The notes under the pieces are model-generated. The model ran no database searches and was not told the DNA's origin. It saw only the letters and a program-made list of their open reading frames with translations. The translations under genes and the position numbers were made by a program. From Rhabdornis inornatus (Eukaryota; Chordata; Aves; Passeriformes; Rhabdornithidae), in the NCBI GenBank assembly GCA_013397075.1, contig VWZS01009934.1, positions 1,054,001-1,118,000 on the forward strand: 64,000 nucleotides of DNA, read 5' to 3'. How positions within the stretch are numbered: the first letter of the stretch is position 1; each line of letters begins with the position of its first letter. Shown piece by piece: positions 47,698 through 60,192 of the stretch.

Positions 47698-47749
47698 GTG
47701 AGGGGGTGTGCGAGGCGTCCGCTCCCCTTGCTACCCCACCACGGTCCCT

Positions 47750-47774
47750 GGTTTGGTTTGGTTTGGTTTGGTTT
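47750..47774. repeat. (GGTTT)5 pentanucleotide repeat
   Basis: Five perfect GGTTT units followed by TT and then a G4/T6 stretch, just outside CpG island 2. A short variable simple repeat. Confidence 0.92.
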
Positions 47775-47775
47775 T

Positions 47776-50700
47776 TGGGGTTTTTTCGCTTTTCTGGGGG
47801 AAGAAGGAAAATCCTAAAAGCGGGTCCGTGAGGTTACTTTGTGCCAACGTTTCGTGCTGTTAGGCTTACGCGGAGCCCGTTGCCACAGCAGGCACTGAGA
47901 GGCTTTGATGCAGGCACTGCCGCCTGGTCCGAACCATCTGAACATGGTCACTAATGCCCCGAGCAGGCAGCGGCAGCTCAAGCAGGATGTCACAGGGTGA
48001 GTAGTCCGTGACAGATCCAGGGAAACCACAAACTTCTGCGCAACAGCTAGAGGATAGCTGCCCGCAAAAAACCCGAGCACCTCATCCTTTCAGTTTGCTT
48101 CCCTCAACAGCTCGCAGCAATTCCTGGCTTTTTCGTGTTGTTTTGCTTTTCTATTTAGATTATAGGTAGCCCCCTTCACAAATCCGCTCTAGACACATAG
48201 AAGGACAGCATTTGGGAGCTGTGGGACAGAAACAAGGATGCAGCTGCACTGGCGGGAGTTTGAAAAAGCAGTTTCCAAATAGTGGAAATTCCCCCTTAGA
48301 TTTGGAGCAACCACCCTGAAATTCTGGGGAAGTGAGGCTGCAGTTCCTGAGAACACAGCTGTCCCAGGATGGGAAATTTTCAGCCACATTTGGAGGTGAT
48401 GGGAATACCCATGCAGAAGTGAGAATTTCCTGGACCAAAGCATACCGGGGAAGAACCAGAACCACTCTCAGCTGTCTTGTCTTTGGCAGAGTGGTAGTGA
48501 GATGTCCCCCCAGACAAGCGGAAGACTGTTCCCAGACTAGAAGCTTTGGGTGTCATGCCTAAGTCATTAACACCAAGATTATACCTGACCCTGCCAAGGT
48601 CTGTAAATCACGCCGAGGCTGACTTATCCCCCGTGGGAGGCAGCCAGAACTGCTGCATTTAGAAAGCCTGCTGGCTACGCAGTGCCCAGCAAATCCCTCT
48701 GCTCGGCAGCAGGGAAGGCCGTCTCCCGTCCCGGAGGCAGGCGACAGGGCAGGGAGGGCTGTGTCCCAAAGGCCACCGTGCAAGGCAGCGGTAGGAAGGG
48801 CTGCGGCGTCCCTTGGCGTGCGGCCAGCATCCCCTGCTGGTACCTCTGCCTGAAGTTTGCCCACAGTGAAAATAATTGCTGAGATCCATCATATGTAGTC
48901 TTAAGAGTACAAAGGATACCCGCAGGGGAGAGCTCCTTGGGAGGCGGGGCGCGGTGTGCCAGCTGCCAGTGGCAAAGGTTGAAGTTCCATTGGGGAAGTT
49001 TTTGTTCAGCACATGAGATAATTTTCTGTGATAAGTTATGCTTAGGTCGGCTCAGCGAGAACATCCTGCTTTTGAAGGGAGTTGTGTGGCCAGCAAATTT
49101 CCTGGGTGCCTGCTTTTTTTTTTTTTTTTAACTGTGGATTTATGTACAGTTATGGACTTTTACAGCTTTGCAAATTGATCTGCAAGATGTGCACAGGACG
49201 ATGTGAGTGAGTTGGGACACGACCCTGGCCGATGCATCAGCAGGAATTCAGTGATGTCAGTGGAGACACGGCTCCAGCTGGGAATGCTGAGGCCAGGCTG
49301 CCCAGCAGGAGCAGGGCTGCGAGGCAAGCGGTGAAGCTGTGAGCAGGCAAGTGGCTTTGTCATGCCACACAGATTTCCACTGGTCATTGCAGAATGGACT
49401 GACAGTACACCCCTCAGTATAAGGGGTTTCTTATCCCTGCTAAGGTCAAGGTGGGCTCTAGGAAGGAGCCATGTGTGTAGAACAAGTGCTATGAAGTCAG
49501 TGATAGGTTTGGGAAGGCTCCTGCAGGAACCTGGTGCTTTGCCAGGGTGGCAGCAGATACCTGGAGCTTTAGGGGAACTGATTTCAGGTAATTCATAAGT
49601 GATCACCCAGCCCTGGGACAAAATGGCTGAAGTATATTTTGTTCTGCTGATGTGGGAAAAGGCCGCGCCAGTCCCTGTCGGAGAGGCATTAATTAAAGGA
49701 ACTAATGGTGAGTTCCTAAAATATCTATCGGAGTGATCAGGATGTCTGCTGAGAGAAATCTGACTTGCTAGGCTTCAAGTTGTGCCAAGTCATTGTGTTC
49801 ATCAGGAAATGAGGGTGTTCTGGGGCAGGTAAAACAGAAATAAATTATGCTGACCCTCCTCTGGTGTTTTCTGCTCCTATTTCCAAAGCCACGTTTCAGG
49901 AGGTGGCTTACATACATTTGTTACATCGTTACTTAATAGGATGTAGCACCTCTAAGGCTTTTTTTTTTTTCTTATATTGTGGTTAATACTTTTAGCACAT
50001 TGTGTAGGAATCTCTCCTTACTAAAATTACCATTCTAAGCACCCCTTTCTGAAACTCCCCTGCCAAGTATTCCCTGCAAAGTCTGCATTAGAAGAATGTT
50101 AATCTGATTTACAGTAACCTGACATGACAACTTGTGGTAATAGGTGATAAAAAGTTGAAACCTTGCGACAGAGAGGACGTTCATGTCTGGCTGTGATATG
50201 AACATGGGATATCCCAGGGGATTGGCTCAGGATAGCACAGAGCTGGTGAGCACAGGGTGATGAATGAAGGGAAGAATTTGTAGCATCATTCTAAAGAGCC
50301 ATTTACACCAGAGAACATCATTATTTCCACACATTTCAGCAGTTCCTAGTGTGGGCTGGCCTCATATATCCAAACTTCTATGGGCCCTCTCTGTTATTTG
50401 CGTGGCAGAGGTGGGTTTTTTACTTCAAATGAACCCAAGTAATAATGCTTCATCTGTCATTGCTTATTAACACACTTCCAGGAGATCGAGTGGTGGGAGA
50501 GGGGCTGGTGGCTGAGCTGAACTTCATACTCTGGAGGAGGAGTCCAACATTTTCCTGAGATCTCTGCTCTGAGGGTGAGGCCAGAGGTGCAGATTTGCAA
50601 TTAAGTTTAGGTTCACATAAAAGTGGTAATGAATACTATAGTAATAAACCATGCAGATGGTGTTTTCTTTGCAGAAAGACCTTCCTGAATAGTCTCTGTG

Positions 50701-51941
50701 TCCCCACCATCACACCCTGACACATCAGCCTACAGCACTGGCTATTGGCATCCTCTGGCCCCAGGGGCATCCTGCAGGCCTTCCACCACGGCACCAATCC
50801 TCACTGCTGTGCCATGGCAACATGTTCCTGAAAAGTATCCTGGTGTGACAACTCACCTGCTTACAGCAAAATCCAAGAGCACTTGTTTAAATGCTCTGTT
50901 TCCAGTAAAGGAAACTGTACACCACAGTAGCAGCTTTGTCCCTGCCTAGTCATTTTAAATTGGGGTTTGTTAGAGAGACCGGGACACTGTTCGTTATAAT
51001 TTGCCAGTCCCGGAGGATTGCTTTCAAATTGGAGACCATTATTACCTGAGATTAGAGCTATCCCCAGATTTATTTTTATACCATCATCAGTGCACATGAT
51101 GTTTAAAGACATAAAGACAGGAAGAGGCAGCATCCCTTCCCCAGCTAATATATGGTTTGGTGACTGAAAGAGATTTATTGAAATCAATGTGCACTTTACC
51201 ATCGATTTCTTTGTGCAGTGAGGCCTCCTTTAAAGCTTGTCAGCTTTTTCTTGTAAAGCTGAAATGAGACTAACCTGATGTATCAACAGTGAGTAGTTTG
51301 AAGTGATACTTCTCTTTCTCTCTTTCTTTTTCTCTCTCCAGGTTTCTGAGACACCACAAAATAACTTTTATTTAAAAATGTATTTATCACATTTACTGAA
51401 GGTGTCCAGACTGCCTAAACAAATAAAAACTGCATGCAAAATTCAATTTAGCATTCTCTGGGGACTTGACCAGATGATCTAACTGGTCATTTATAGCTAG
51501 CTATGACCATAGTTGCATGTCCACATCATGCTGTTTAAAATTTTAAATTCAACCCACAGTATATTTTAATTCAGGGAAAGGAATTTACTTTACCATCATT
51601 CTTTACCCATGTCAGAAGAGCAATTTTTCACTGCTGATAAGAAAATGTCATTTTTTGTTTTAAATTTGCAAATGAAAAAACCATTTCTATGTCTCCTGAG
51701 CTTTTATTTATTGATTGTCTTGTCATTTAGTGAATAATTTCAATTAATTTTATAATAATAACAACCTGTAGTGCATACTATCAAATTGTACAGAAAAGAG
51801 TTTAAATAAACTATTGTGAATTATGATCTTGTCATAATGTCATGAAATGCTGCTTTTTCAGCCTCTGTAGCTTGACCCCTAAAAAGAATAGCAAGAAATA
51901 CATTATTTGACATTTTAAGTGGGCTGACACTCTTCTGCAAA
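47776..51941. other. Non-coding DNA, no gene recognised
   Basis: Island shore followed by AT-rich sequence. Bases 48600-48830 form a small CpG-enriched patch with open frames on both strands and no recognisable product. T-runs occur at 49111-49129 and near 49960. A strong acceptor-like tract lies at 51309-51341. No repeat family was recognised. Confidence 0.6.
51309..51341 (+). other. Strong splice-acceptor-like tract
   Basis: Thirty-one consecutive pyrimidines (51309-51339) are followed by AG (51340-51341), an excellent polypyrimidine tract and acceptor. Downstream an AATAAA hexamer occurs at 51422-51427, so a short terminal exon of about 100 bases is conceivable. No open frame of note is present, which would fit a non-coding transcript. 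It may equally be a simple CT-rich repeat. Confidence 0.3.
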
Positions 51942-53158
51942 GAGGTGACCTGCTCAGTGGATGAAGGGAGAGCAGTGGACATTGTTTACCCTGAAGCATT
52001 TCAAGGTAAGAAAGGCATTTGTCATCATTTCCTGTAAGACCCTCATAGATAAGCTGTCAAGATATATGTTAGGTAAAAGGACAGTGAGGTGGACTGAAAA
52101 CTCTCTGAATGACCAGGTACAGAGCGTTGTGGTCAATGGCAGTAGGTCCAGTTGAGGACAAGTCCCTAGCAGTGCACACAAGGGTTCAGTGTTGGGGGCC
52201 AGTACCTTGTAACCTCTTCATTAATGATTGGGATGATGGGGCAGAATACAACATTGCAGATGAGACAAAACTGGGAGGAGTGGAAGATACACCAGAAAGG
52301 TTTTGCCGCCATCCAGAGGGACCTTGACAGGCTGGGGAAATGGGCAGGTAAGAATCACATGCATGTCAATAAAAAGAAAATATAAAAAGTGTTGTAACTA
52401 GAGAGGATCAACTCCAAGTACCAGTACAGGCTGGGGGTTAGTCAGCTGGGTCAGCAGTGAGGTTCTGATGAACCTGGAGATTCTGATGTATGAGCAGCTG
52501 ATCCCCAGCCAGCAATGTGACCTTCATTGCAGCACTTGGCCCTTGCTGGAAAGATGGTTAGTGGCACCTTGGGCTGCATGATGAGGAGTATAGCCAGCAG
52601 GTCAAGGGCAGTGATCCTTCCCCTCTGCTCAGCACTGGTGAGGCCACAGCTGGAGTGCTGGGTCCAGCTCTGGGCTCCCCAGCACAGGAGAGACACAGAC
52701 ATACTGCAGAGAGGTCCGGCTAATGGCTCTAAAGACCATTAATGCATCTGAGTTTCTGGGGTGGGAGGAGAGGCTCAGAGAGCTGGGACTGCTCAGTATG
52801 GTGAAGAGAAAGGGCATCTTGCATATGTATGTCAATACCTGATGGGAAGGAACAAAGATGAGACAGCCAGGCTCTCTTCATGATTCTCAGTGCCAGGACA
52901 AGACGCAGCTAGCACAAATTAAATCACAAAGAATTCTATCTGAACACAAAAATCCCCACATTTTTTACAGTGATGACAGTCAAACACTGGCACAGGTTAC
53001 CCAGAGAGATTGTGGAGTCTCCCTACTTGAAAATATTTAAAAGCCATCTGGACAGGGCCTTGGGCAATCTGCTGTAGGTGTCCCTGCTTGAGCAGGGGGG
53101 TTGGACAAGATGACCTCCAGAGGTCCTTTCCAACCTCAGCCATTTGGTGATTCTGTGA
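51942..53158 (+). mobile_element. CR1 LINE with decayed reverse-transcriptase ORF
   Basis: About 1.2 kb of CR1 in the + orientation: the C-terminal part of ORF2, then the 3' UTR to a terminal 'ccatttggtgattctgtgag'. RT-like segments are readable in three different frames: KTLIDKL...RTVRWTEN (about 52035-52100), FINDWDDGAEY...ADETKLGG (52210-52275), and RSIASRSRAVILPL...WAPQ (52575-52690). At least two frameshifts therefore separate them. The catalytic F/YADD motif of RT is changed here: codons 52256-52264 read A-D-E. It is 5'-truncated and inactive. The 'tagatgacctccagaggtc'-type 3' end differs from that of the CR1 copies at 12618, 18227 and 63043. Confidence 0.93.
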
Positions 53159-55645
53159 GTAATTCAGATACCACACAGAACACTTCTTCCTACTTCTCAA
53201 TGAGAAAACAGCAAATGGCTCCACTGCTATTCCATTTTCTGACTTTGATGAACGGAAATATGTTACGCATCATTAACAACATGCCAGCATATTAAAACCA
53301 TATTATGCTTGTAAAATAAAGAGTATTTTTTTCATCCATTGCCATCAAATTTATTTCTGAGTTAATCTGAAAAATTAAACAAGTCCACATGGATCTCCCA
53401 GTTCGTGCTGCCAAGTATGCATATTCTTTAGTTTGAAATGAAAATACTTCTGTTCAAAGTTTGGGATGGAACACATACATTCCCATGTTTCAAATTAAAA
53501 CAAATTAGATGATTTTCAATTGGAAAGCTATGTCAAAGCGAAGGAGATGGCAGTATTGCAGATTGGCCATTCTGCCTTATAATGGCTCATCAGCCAAGGC
53601 CAAAAGTGCAGTAAAACCAGAGAAACATCTGTCCTTGGTCTGGTTGTCGTGAATATGCAGGAGGCATATTGTGTTTTTGGACAGAACTGGTGGCTGCCTG
53701 CAAGTGTGAAGTCTGAACAATCCCAGACCACACTGAAGTGGAAGGGCATGCTGATCATCTTTCTTTTAGATGAAATGAAAGGGGAATTAAAGCCTCATTT
53801 ATTTAGTGGTAATCGAAACAAGACAAGCCACCGCCCAAGGTGCAGTACAATATAGGAAGGCTGGATTGGAAGCTCAGCCATGTGGCTAGAGGGATTTCAC
53901 TGGAAAATGGTTGCAAAAACAGGAAATGGGGCATTTATTTGGTTGAAGCTTTGCATTAGCTTGTGGGTGCAAAGGAGCACAAACCAAGCAGGCAACCGGA
54001 CATGCAGAGTATGTGTGTGGCCCCAGAAATGTAGCCAAGAACAAATTACTTTTTTTCCTTTCCAACTCTGAAAAGCCCAGAAAAAGACCTCACAAACAGG
54101 AAGACATCTTCTAACTATCGTGTCCTTCTGTGTTTCAGTGGAAAAAATATTTCTATTTTAACAAACAGATTTTCCCCAACTTGTAAAAACATTGTCAACT
54201 TGAAGCAACCCTAGAACTCTGTGAACCTTGGCTTCCTGCAAGGAGCAGCCTTATCTAACTGCAACACCCATATAACCTACAGCACTTAAATCAGCCTTCC
54301 ATAAAGCAGGCTGGAGTCCCATCTTGCTGTCAATTAGAACTCCTCTCACAAAACAGACTGAAAAAGATGTGTATTGCAGCCTTGGAGCAATACAGCTTCT
54401 TCCACAAAGTTATAAAACCTTTTCTTCCTTTAGGGATAAACAGTAAAGCAACATCTAATTTGTATGAATAACCCTTTCAGCTGCTTAAATACTTCCAGTC
54501 TGATGAATTTTTAAGCTGAAAGAGAAATTTCCAATTTCTCTGAATGTATTAATCTTCCACACCTATTATTTTAGTGCAAACAGTAGATCGTGCCATGCTA
54601 CTATGTTTCACGTTTCCTACTGTGCTGTTTTAAAGATCTGTGATTTAACATCTTTTTCAAAGTGGTAAAGTATTAGCCAACTGTCCTGTAGATGGTTCTC
54701 CAGGTAAGGATTTTTGCCTAATGCTCTGCGGCATGGAAAAATATTCACTTGCTGACAAAGCTGTTCAGTCTACTTATGGTCCTTGTTGAATCGAGAATTT
54801 GCAGAAATGCGTAATGGTCCATGGACTACGGTTTTTTCAGTGCCAACTCCATCTCTAAATGTGATGCCATTTGTGTACAGAGCCATCCAGATGTGTGTCA
54901 CAGCTTGATTTCCTGAGGCTGTCTAGGGAAATGCTTCAAGAGAAGCACTGCTCTCTACCCCAGCAACATGAAAAATCCCTCCAGGATGTACCAGAGCAGT
55001 AAAGCTTCATTACATTTGCTTCTAATGTGTCCCTTTTCAGTTTGTTGAAAATCCATCCTTTCTTCTGAACATGTTCATGAAGCTCACATAAAATGCTTTT
55101 TGTCATGTCTGACTAAACCTTTTTTAATTTGATGGTGGAAATTATGCTTCTGTACTCTTAGCTGGCTGTTTGTTACTTAGGCTTTTTCACTGATACAACA
55201 AAAATAGCTCCAATCTGAAGGTGAAAATTCGAGCCTGTATTTCTGTGCCAACACTCACAGAAGAAGTCTAGCAACACAGGGGGATACAAACATATGCCTT
55301 AATCCTCTGAACGAACAGGTGCCTCATAGTTAAAGGCAGATGAATGCTTATTTGGAATATTATTTGGCATATCCACTATAGGTCACTGCCTCTTACCACT
55401 CCATTGCAATGCTAAGGACTCGTACCCAAAGCACTGCATGGCAGCTCCCCATTTTTTTCTTCTCATGCACCTAGTTTGTGCCAAGGGCTGGGTTGGGAAG
55501 GGTGCATAGCTCTCGGAAGTGGGAGGTAAGCTTTGACATGTAGGGAGAGGGGAGGAGAGGTAGAAGGATTCAGACCCTCAGGAGTTTGGGCTAAGCCTAC
55601 AGACTAAAATCTTGCAAACATTTGCAAACTGCAGATTACCTTGGG

Positions 55646-55712
55646 GTTTTTTTTGTTTTTTTTCCTTTCTCTTGCTTTTATTTCTTCCTTTTCTTTTTTT
55701 TTTTTTTTTTTT
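55646..55712. repeat. T-rich polypyrimidine tract ending in T19
   Basis: Mostly T and C over 67 bases, ending in 19 consecutive T (55694-55712). On the - strand this is an A-rich stretch. The flanking sequence does not identify it as a retroposon tail. Confidence 0.85.
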
Positions 55713-58700
55713 GACAATGTGCAGTAGTAGGGGCTTATAGTTGCACTTTGATATAGCTGGGAATCAGAGCTAGTCCCAAGACAAGTGCTGTGATTTGTGA
55801 GGTGTGCCCTGCTCTTCGGAGCCTGTGCTCTCCCTCTCATAGTTCCTGGCCACATCACCCACTGGGTGGCCCTCAGCCTCCAGCCAGATGGGCACTGCAT
55901 CTGCTGCCATAGGTGGGCTAGGATGGATGTGGAGAGCTAGGTCCAGCTGTAGGTAAGGCTGGGTTTGTTTTGATGTGAGCTGCCAGAAGCCAAAGAAGAC
56001 ATTAAGCCGAGCATGTTTGTATAGTTGCCTTTTCACTATTTTCTTTTAAAGCTTTGGCTTTTATAGTTGAAAAAATAAAGATGACAAGAGAACTGAAAAC
56101 ATTCTGAGGATCAAAAAAATTCTAAAGGTGCTTGCTGACAGCTTTTATATTATGGCTATGTCATTCCTCAATGACACTTACTGTGACAGTTACTATTAAA
56201 ACCATTTAGATTATTATATGTGATTTAGCAGCATGGATCATTGATTGCAAAAGAATCATTCCACATACTTAAGATTCATAATCTGCAGGGTGTGTTATAT
56301 GCAAAAATAAAAAATGCTTGAAGCAGGACTGTCTAACAGGAACTCACATGTGTTTTCAGACCATACTATTATCCCTCATTTGACCATGGATTTCAAATTC
56401 TGGAGGGGAAGGATTAAACTTCCTGACAGCTGCAGAAGTTATCACAAGACAGGTGGTACATATATCATTAAAAAAATCCAGAAAATCAGTTCAGCCCTTC
56501 CACAGTAGCGACTGAAAGAGAGAAGATGGTAATTCCTTAGTGAGATAACATTTGTCTTGGGTCAGTATCAACATGAAATCTGTTTTTAATCTCATTTTCA
56601 ATTTTAACTAAAAGGATCAAAACTAATTATTAAAATAGGACCTCAAATAGACTTCTTACTTATTACAGTAAAAAAATAGGTTATTAACATTCATGCTTAA
56701 AAAGCAAAAGACTTCAAGTGAGCTGGAAGATGAAATAGTTCCTGCAAACAATAGGTAATGCATTAAGAAATACAGAATAATATCAACTAGTTTCAATAAC
56801 TACAAATATGTTGACATATTTAACTGCTTTTATACAATTTATTAACTGCGCACACTGAAATCAAATGCACACAGCTGAAAAAGCAGTAGAAGGGATATGT
56901 CTAAGTTCAGTAATTCTTTAACACCTATAGCATCATTCTTAATCATATGAGTAGAGGAAAATAGCTTTTCATAACTGAGGGCCTAATTTTTCAAGTGTTG
57001 CTGGAAAGACAATGAAGCCATAAGCAAAGGATACAGCTTGTCCACTTCGGAGTCTTGGCCCACCAGAAGACAGCAAATAGCTTTAATTATGATTTCTAGC
57101 ATGGATATTAATGTGGAGACTAAGCATAAAAAAAAATTAACTATACAGCCAAACCCCACCTGTAAATAGTGTAGGGTTTATAGGTGAGATTGAATGGGTA
57201 CTTCTTGTGGTCATCACTCCAGTGAGACAGCTGAAAAGAGCATATAAAGAGCAGAAGGCTTGTATTCTGGGATATTAGCAATGCATGAAGGGTCATATAT
57301 TTGCTGACTTCTGAGTGTTACTTGCATGCAGACTAGAGAATATATAAAACCCTTAAAGAATAAAAATGAATATACATTTCCATATATGTATTATTTTAGT
57401 GAAAGCTGTAACTTTTCTATGAATCATTTATGGCATTCAGTCCCACTACACCATACCTTACACGTGTAATCGAGCAGGCTGTCTTGCTTGCAGCGGTTAA
57501 GACTTGTTTTGTCAGTCTGTTATTCACAAATGAATTTGTATTCTAAAAATCTTTCCTAACTGCTTGCAACCACACCTGCCATCCCATGTCACACATGCCA
57601 TATGCCAGAGTCACGGGTACTGTAAAGGGATGTGTGGCACTGATTTTGGTGGAGGCCCCATGATCCGCCCTGGCAGGGAGCAGAGCCTGACACCCCTGCA
57701 GAAAACTAGAAAGCCACTGAAAAGTGTGAAAAGCAGTTTAGGAAGATCAGTCATGTGGTTTATGTGTCACCATTTCTCTGATAAGCCTGTGACTGTGCCA
57801 CTTCAGAGGATGTTCTGTGCCTTCAAAGTTAATATTAGAGTTAAACTTGTCAGCTCGGAAATACTCCATGACCTTTTATCTTGATAAGAGAAACATGCAC
57901 ATTTTTATGTTGTTTATGAAATTTTTTATTATGTTTTATATTCTTTTGATAACATTATGGGCAATTTTAATCCTCAAGCATCTTGCTCAGTAAAGCATCT
58001 AAAGGAGTGCAATTACTTTTATATACAACCATTAAATGCTCCCCTCTATTAGAACATTATGGACTAAATTTCATGCCTACAATAAAGCTAATAAAGCAGG
58101 TTATTGGAACAGGATTTGAGATTTTAATTCAGATTATTATAAACAGAAGGAAAATGGCTAATGTGTACTGACTACCAAAGGTTACTGTGATGTAAGATAA
58201 AGACTAAGAGAAAGTTCAAGCAGCTGAGGGACTTTTCATCACAATGAAGATGAATTTGTGATGCTATGGACTGTTGCAGCCTAAACATCATAATTTTTCC
58301 AAAGTCTTACACAGAAACTTTCCATTTCTATTGCATTAAAGCATTCTACATCAATGTCAGAGATTTGTAAGAACTGCATGGTTTTTCTGTCCATTATCCT
58401 TTTTAAAGTAAGTCACTACACAGAGAGAAAATCCTATGGAATAACTTTACCATGAAATAAGAAGGATGTTGCAGTAAAAGTAAGTAGAAGTTCAACTCAC
58501 CAACAAATTTTGTTGTTGCAGGAATGGTTTCTTTTTCCTGAAAAATGAAAGTGGTCATGAATGAAGTGCAAAATGGAAAAAAATATCAATAGCATTCCTT
58601 GGCAAAATCATTCCTTTTATTAACAGGGGAGAAACATCTCAGAATTAAAGATTTGACAGCATAGACTCAATATTCTTAACTCCAGAATTCTATAATTAAA

Positions 58701-60174
58701 ACTGTAGATTTATAACCACAGTCCTATAAACATATCTCTAGAAAATGCTATCAAAAGGCAATACAATAAACTAGGATAATTTATTACCCATTTTTATCTG
58801 TCCCTCAGTTTAACTGTATTTTGGTCTAGAAAACATTACCATTTCAGAATTAAAAGAGTGCCTCAGAATTGTAGATACAATCTGTTTTATCTTGCTTCTA
58901 GGCAGAAAACCATCAGCAATTGCTCCTAAAGTATTTCAAATTTTGTTCCAGTTGGTGACTGGCTGATGCAGACACCGATGGCCGAGTTCAGACTCGAGAG
59001 AGGTGAATACTGTGCTGTCAGACTCAAATGCAATTTCCCTCACTGTACTCCAGACCCAAACTAGGTCCCAGTAAATAATTAATCCTGTGGAAAACTCTAA
59101 AATTTCCAGGATGTGAGACATGGGTTTGGATGTCTCCAGTTTCCTTTGAACAATAATCCTTCAGGATTTAAGAGTAGCGGAAACTGCTTGGCACAACCAA
59201 ATGCATCCTGCAGGCTGCAGATCATCTCCCATATGTAATAGGGTGTAATAGGAGGGGCCATTTCTCAATTTCCACATTGGTATTTGGGACATAGAGAGAT
59301 AAGAAATGTTTCCAAACACAGTGTGTGCTTCCAGTAAAATGGAAAACTTTATCTTCTCTGGTTATTAAGCAAACAGCACATCTGAGTAACTTTTACCGGG
59401 ATGATGATGACTCTAATGGTTGGTTCTAATATTTTGGGATTTTTTTCTGAATAGAAATGGGGCTATTCTCACTAGTATTGATTAATTCAACCATGTAAAA
59501 ATGGTAAGAAAATCATATTTGTTAAGAAATAAAAGTGAATTAATAAAATAAAGAAAATATATCTGAATCCTCTTTACTAGCAGTTTATGCAAATACTGTG
59601 GGGTACGTAAGAGGTTTCTGGTCCTTAGCTATTACAAACACTACTGTTCGTTTTTTCAAAATGGCTTTCTTTGAAAACTGCAATACTTATTTAAGAACTA
59701 TGTTTTCATAAAACATTCCACCAGTGAATTTTGGTACTGCTGGTAAACACAAATATGAGGTTTTTGGGAAAAAAAATTTTTTTCAAAGACCAACAAATAG
59801 CCATTGCAAGCCCTTATCTGTCCACACATTATGTGCTTTTCCTTTAACTAAAGTCGACCTAATCCAGTTCTGCACTGCAGTTACCTGGGGTAGCTTTAGA
59901 ACTGCCTACAATCATCTCTGAGTGTCTCCAGCTTTCAGGCTGGCACAGGTTAATATGACTCAGCTACTTCCTGGCCAGCAGTTTTTGCTCCTCATAAAAT
60001 AAATAATGCAGTAACCATATCAATTCCTCTAATTTCTACATTTAAGTAATTTTTTTCCAGTATGTGCTTTGTATTACATATTTTATTTATATATTTACTC
60101 AGATGGAAAGAAAGAATTGAGGAAAAAAAGAAGCCTTTTTTATAGTAGCTGAATGAAGTAAAATTACAATATAC

Positions 60175-60192
60175 ATAATAATAATAATAATA
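60175..60192. repeat. (ATA)6 trinucleotide repeat
   Basis: Six perfect ATA units. A short microsatellite in AT-rich DNA. Confidence 0.9.

Larger units (their letters stand above)
46620..47720. promoter_or_regulatory. CpG island 2, probable promoter, possibly divergent
   Basis: About 1.1 kb with very dense CpG, the strongest island in the window. Near its right side lie an inverted CCAAT box (ATTGG, 47584-47588), GC-box-like CCCCGCC (47600-47606) and a NotI-type gcggccgc. Good splice donors point left (GT complements at 47369-47370, 47504-47505 and 46713-46714) and one points right (GT at 47698-47699). This is the usual make-up of a TATA-less housekeeping or developmental promoter with 5' UTR exons. 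I do not recognise the gene. The long frames across it (47068-47817 +, 46711-47370 -, 46652-47224 -) are composition-driven and occur on both strands. Confidence 0.82.

Noticed and set aside
47068..47817. 249-codon + strand open frame, the longest in the window
   Set aside because: It lies in CpG island 2, where equally long Arg/Ala/Gly/Pro-rich frames exist on the - strand (46711-47370, 46652-47224). It runs out through the GGTTT repeat, and nothing resembles a domain.
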